Positions 5,641 through 6,243 of a stretch of DNA of 6,243 bases are shown here, in pieces. Every line of letters begins with the position of its first letter. Within the stretch, counting starts at the first letter, position 1. Below the pieces are notes generated by a model. That model searched no databases. It had not been told where the DNA came from and saw only the letters and a program-made list of their open reading frames with translations. The DNA comes from Candidatus Rokuibacteriota bacterium. GTDB lineage: Bacteria; Methylomirabilota; Methylomirabilia; Rokubacteriales; CSP1-6. The stretch covers positions 1-6,243 of the forward strand of contig QHSM01000135.1 of the NCBI GenBank assembly GCA_003221595.1, read 5' to 3'. A program made the translations under genes and the position numbers.

Positions 5641-6243
5641 ACCGGAGCTTCAGGGTGGTGAGCGCCAGGAGCGCCAGCGCGAACGACACGATCCAGAAGC
5701 GGACGACGATCTTCGGCTCGGGCCAGCCGGAGAGCTCGTAGTGATGGTGCAGCGGCGCCATCCGGAACACGCGCCGCCCGGTGAGCTTGAAGCTGGCCAC
5801 CTGGATGATCACCGAGAGCGCTTCGACCACGTAGAGACCGCCGATCAGCGGCAAGAGCAGCTCGGCCTTGGTCAGCACCGCCAGCGTGCCGATGGCGCCG
5901 CCGAGGGCCAGGGAGCCCGCGTCGCCCATGAAGATCTCGGCCGGATGGCAATTGAACCAGAGGAATCCGATCGCGGCGCCGATCAGCGCTCCGCAGAAGA
6001 CGGTCAGCTCGCCCGCGCCCCGCACGTTGAGGATCTTGAGATAGTCGGCGGCGCGGAAGTTGCCCGTGAGGTACGCGATGACACCGAACGCGGCGCCGGC
6101 CATGATGACCGGACCGATCGCCAGCCCGTCGAGCCCGTCGGTCAGGTTCACGGCGTTCGAGGCCCCGACGATGACGAGCAGCGCGAACGGGATCCAGAGC
6201 CAGCCCAGGTTGAAGAGCCATCCCTTGAAGAAGGGGATCGCCA
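5639..6243 (-). CDS. mraY: Phospho-N-acetylmuramoyl-pentapeptide transferase MraY (5' end cut by the window edge)
   Basis: MraY is the polytopic inner-membrane enzyme that moves phospho-MurNAc-pentapeptide from UDP to undecaprenyl phosphate, making lipid I. The visible part is the C-terminal 200 residues, a little over half of the usual 360 or so. Numbered from the first complete codon it shows IPFFKGW (2-8), SNAVNLTDGLDGLA (28-41) with the conserved active-site Asp residues, FLWFNCHPAEIFMGDAGSL (about 93-111) with catalytic-site D107, SFKLTGRRVFRMAPLHHHYE (about 150-169) with the HHH cluster at 165-167, and a final LTTLKLR. These motifs distinguish MraY from WecA-type transferases. The upstream D-D-x-x-K motif lies beyond the edge. 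GTG 6151 falls within NAVNLTDG and is not a start; the frame stays open to 6243. The TGA stop sits inside the murD ribosome binding region. Confidence 0.97.
   Translation of the reverse strand, partial: AIPFFKGWLFNLGWLWIPFALLVIVGASNAVNLTDGLDGLAIGPVIMAGAAFGVIAYLTGNFRAADYLKILNVRGAGELTVFCGALIGAAIGFLWFNCHPAEIFMGDAGSLALGGAIGTLAVLTKAELLLPLIGGLYVVEALSVIIQVASFKLTGRRVFRMAPLHHHYELSGWPEPKIVVRFWIVSFALALLALTTLKLR

Noticed and set aside
4183..5661. Long plus-strand open frame of 492 codons opposite murD
   Set aside because: It mirrors murD on the other strand, is rich in Arg/Asp/Glu/Gly/Ala, and shows no recognisable domain or membrane pattern. Such frames are common opposite GC-rich genes.

Overview
This GC-rich window (roughly two thirds G+C by eye) is part of a bacterial division and cell wall (dcw) cluster. 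Every gene lies on the minus strand and is read from right to left. In transcription order they are mraY (5' end beyond the right edge), murD, ftsW, murC, murB (interrupted by an in-frame TAG) and ftsQ (3' end beyond the left edge). The content fits a peptidoglycan-making, GC-rich, probably environmental bacterium. The proteins would suit a deep-branching GC-rich lineage such as the Methylomirabilota/Rokubacteria or old 'Deltaproteobacteria', but that placement is a weak inference. I see no mobile element, CRISPR array, tRNA or rRNA, and no convincing internal promoter.

Layout: mraY ends at 5639 and murD follows within a few bases, its ribosome binding site overlapping the mraY stop. MurD ends at 4225. 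A gap of about 125 bp (4100-4224) then holds a strong G/C hairpin and two small palindromes. FtsW (3026-4099) overlaps murC (1633-3033) by 8 bp. The murC stop overlaps the murB start, and the murB stop directly abuts the ftsQ start (TAG then ATG). Apart from the murD-ftsW gap the cluster is fully compact and looks like one transcription unit with translational coupling.

How the genes work together: MurB and MurC make UDP-MurNAc and add L-Ala, and MurD adds D-Glu. MraY moves the finished UDP-MurNAc-pentapeptide onto undecaprenyl phosphate. FtsW polymerises lipid II at the septum, and FtsQ links the cytoplasmic and periplasmic parts of the divisome.

The points worth a second look are these. 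(1) One TAG at 1328-1330 breaks an otherwise intact, full-length murB. (2) MurB and ftsQ share a reading frame, so the frame from 1639 to the window edge is closed only by two TAG codons. (3) MurG is absent from its usual place between ftsW and murC, and no ddl lies between murB and ftsQ. (4) The hairpin-bearing murD-ftsW gap leaves the true ftsW start uncertain. The rest is a conventional dcw cluster, and I found no evidence of a new system.
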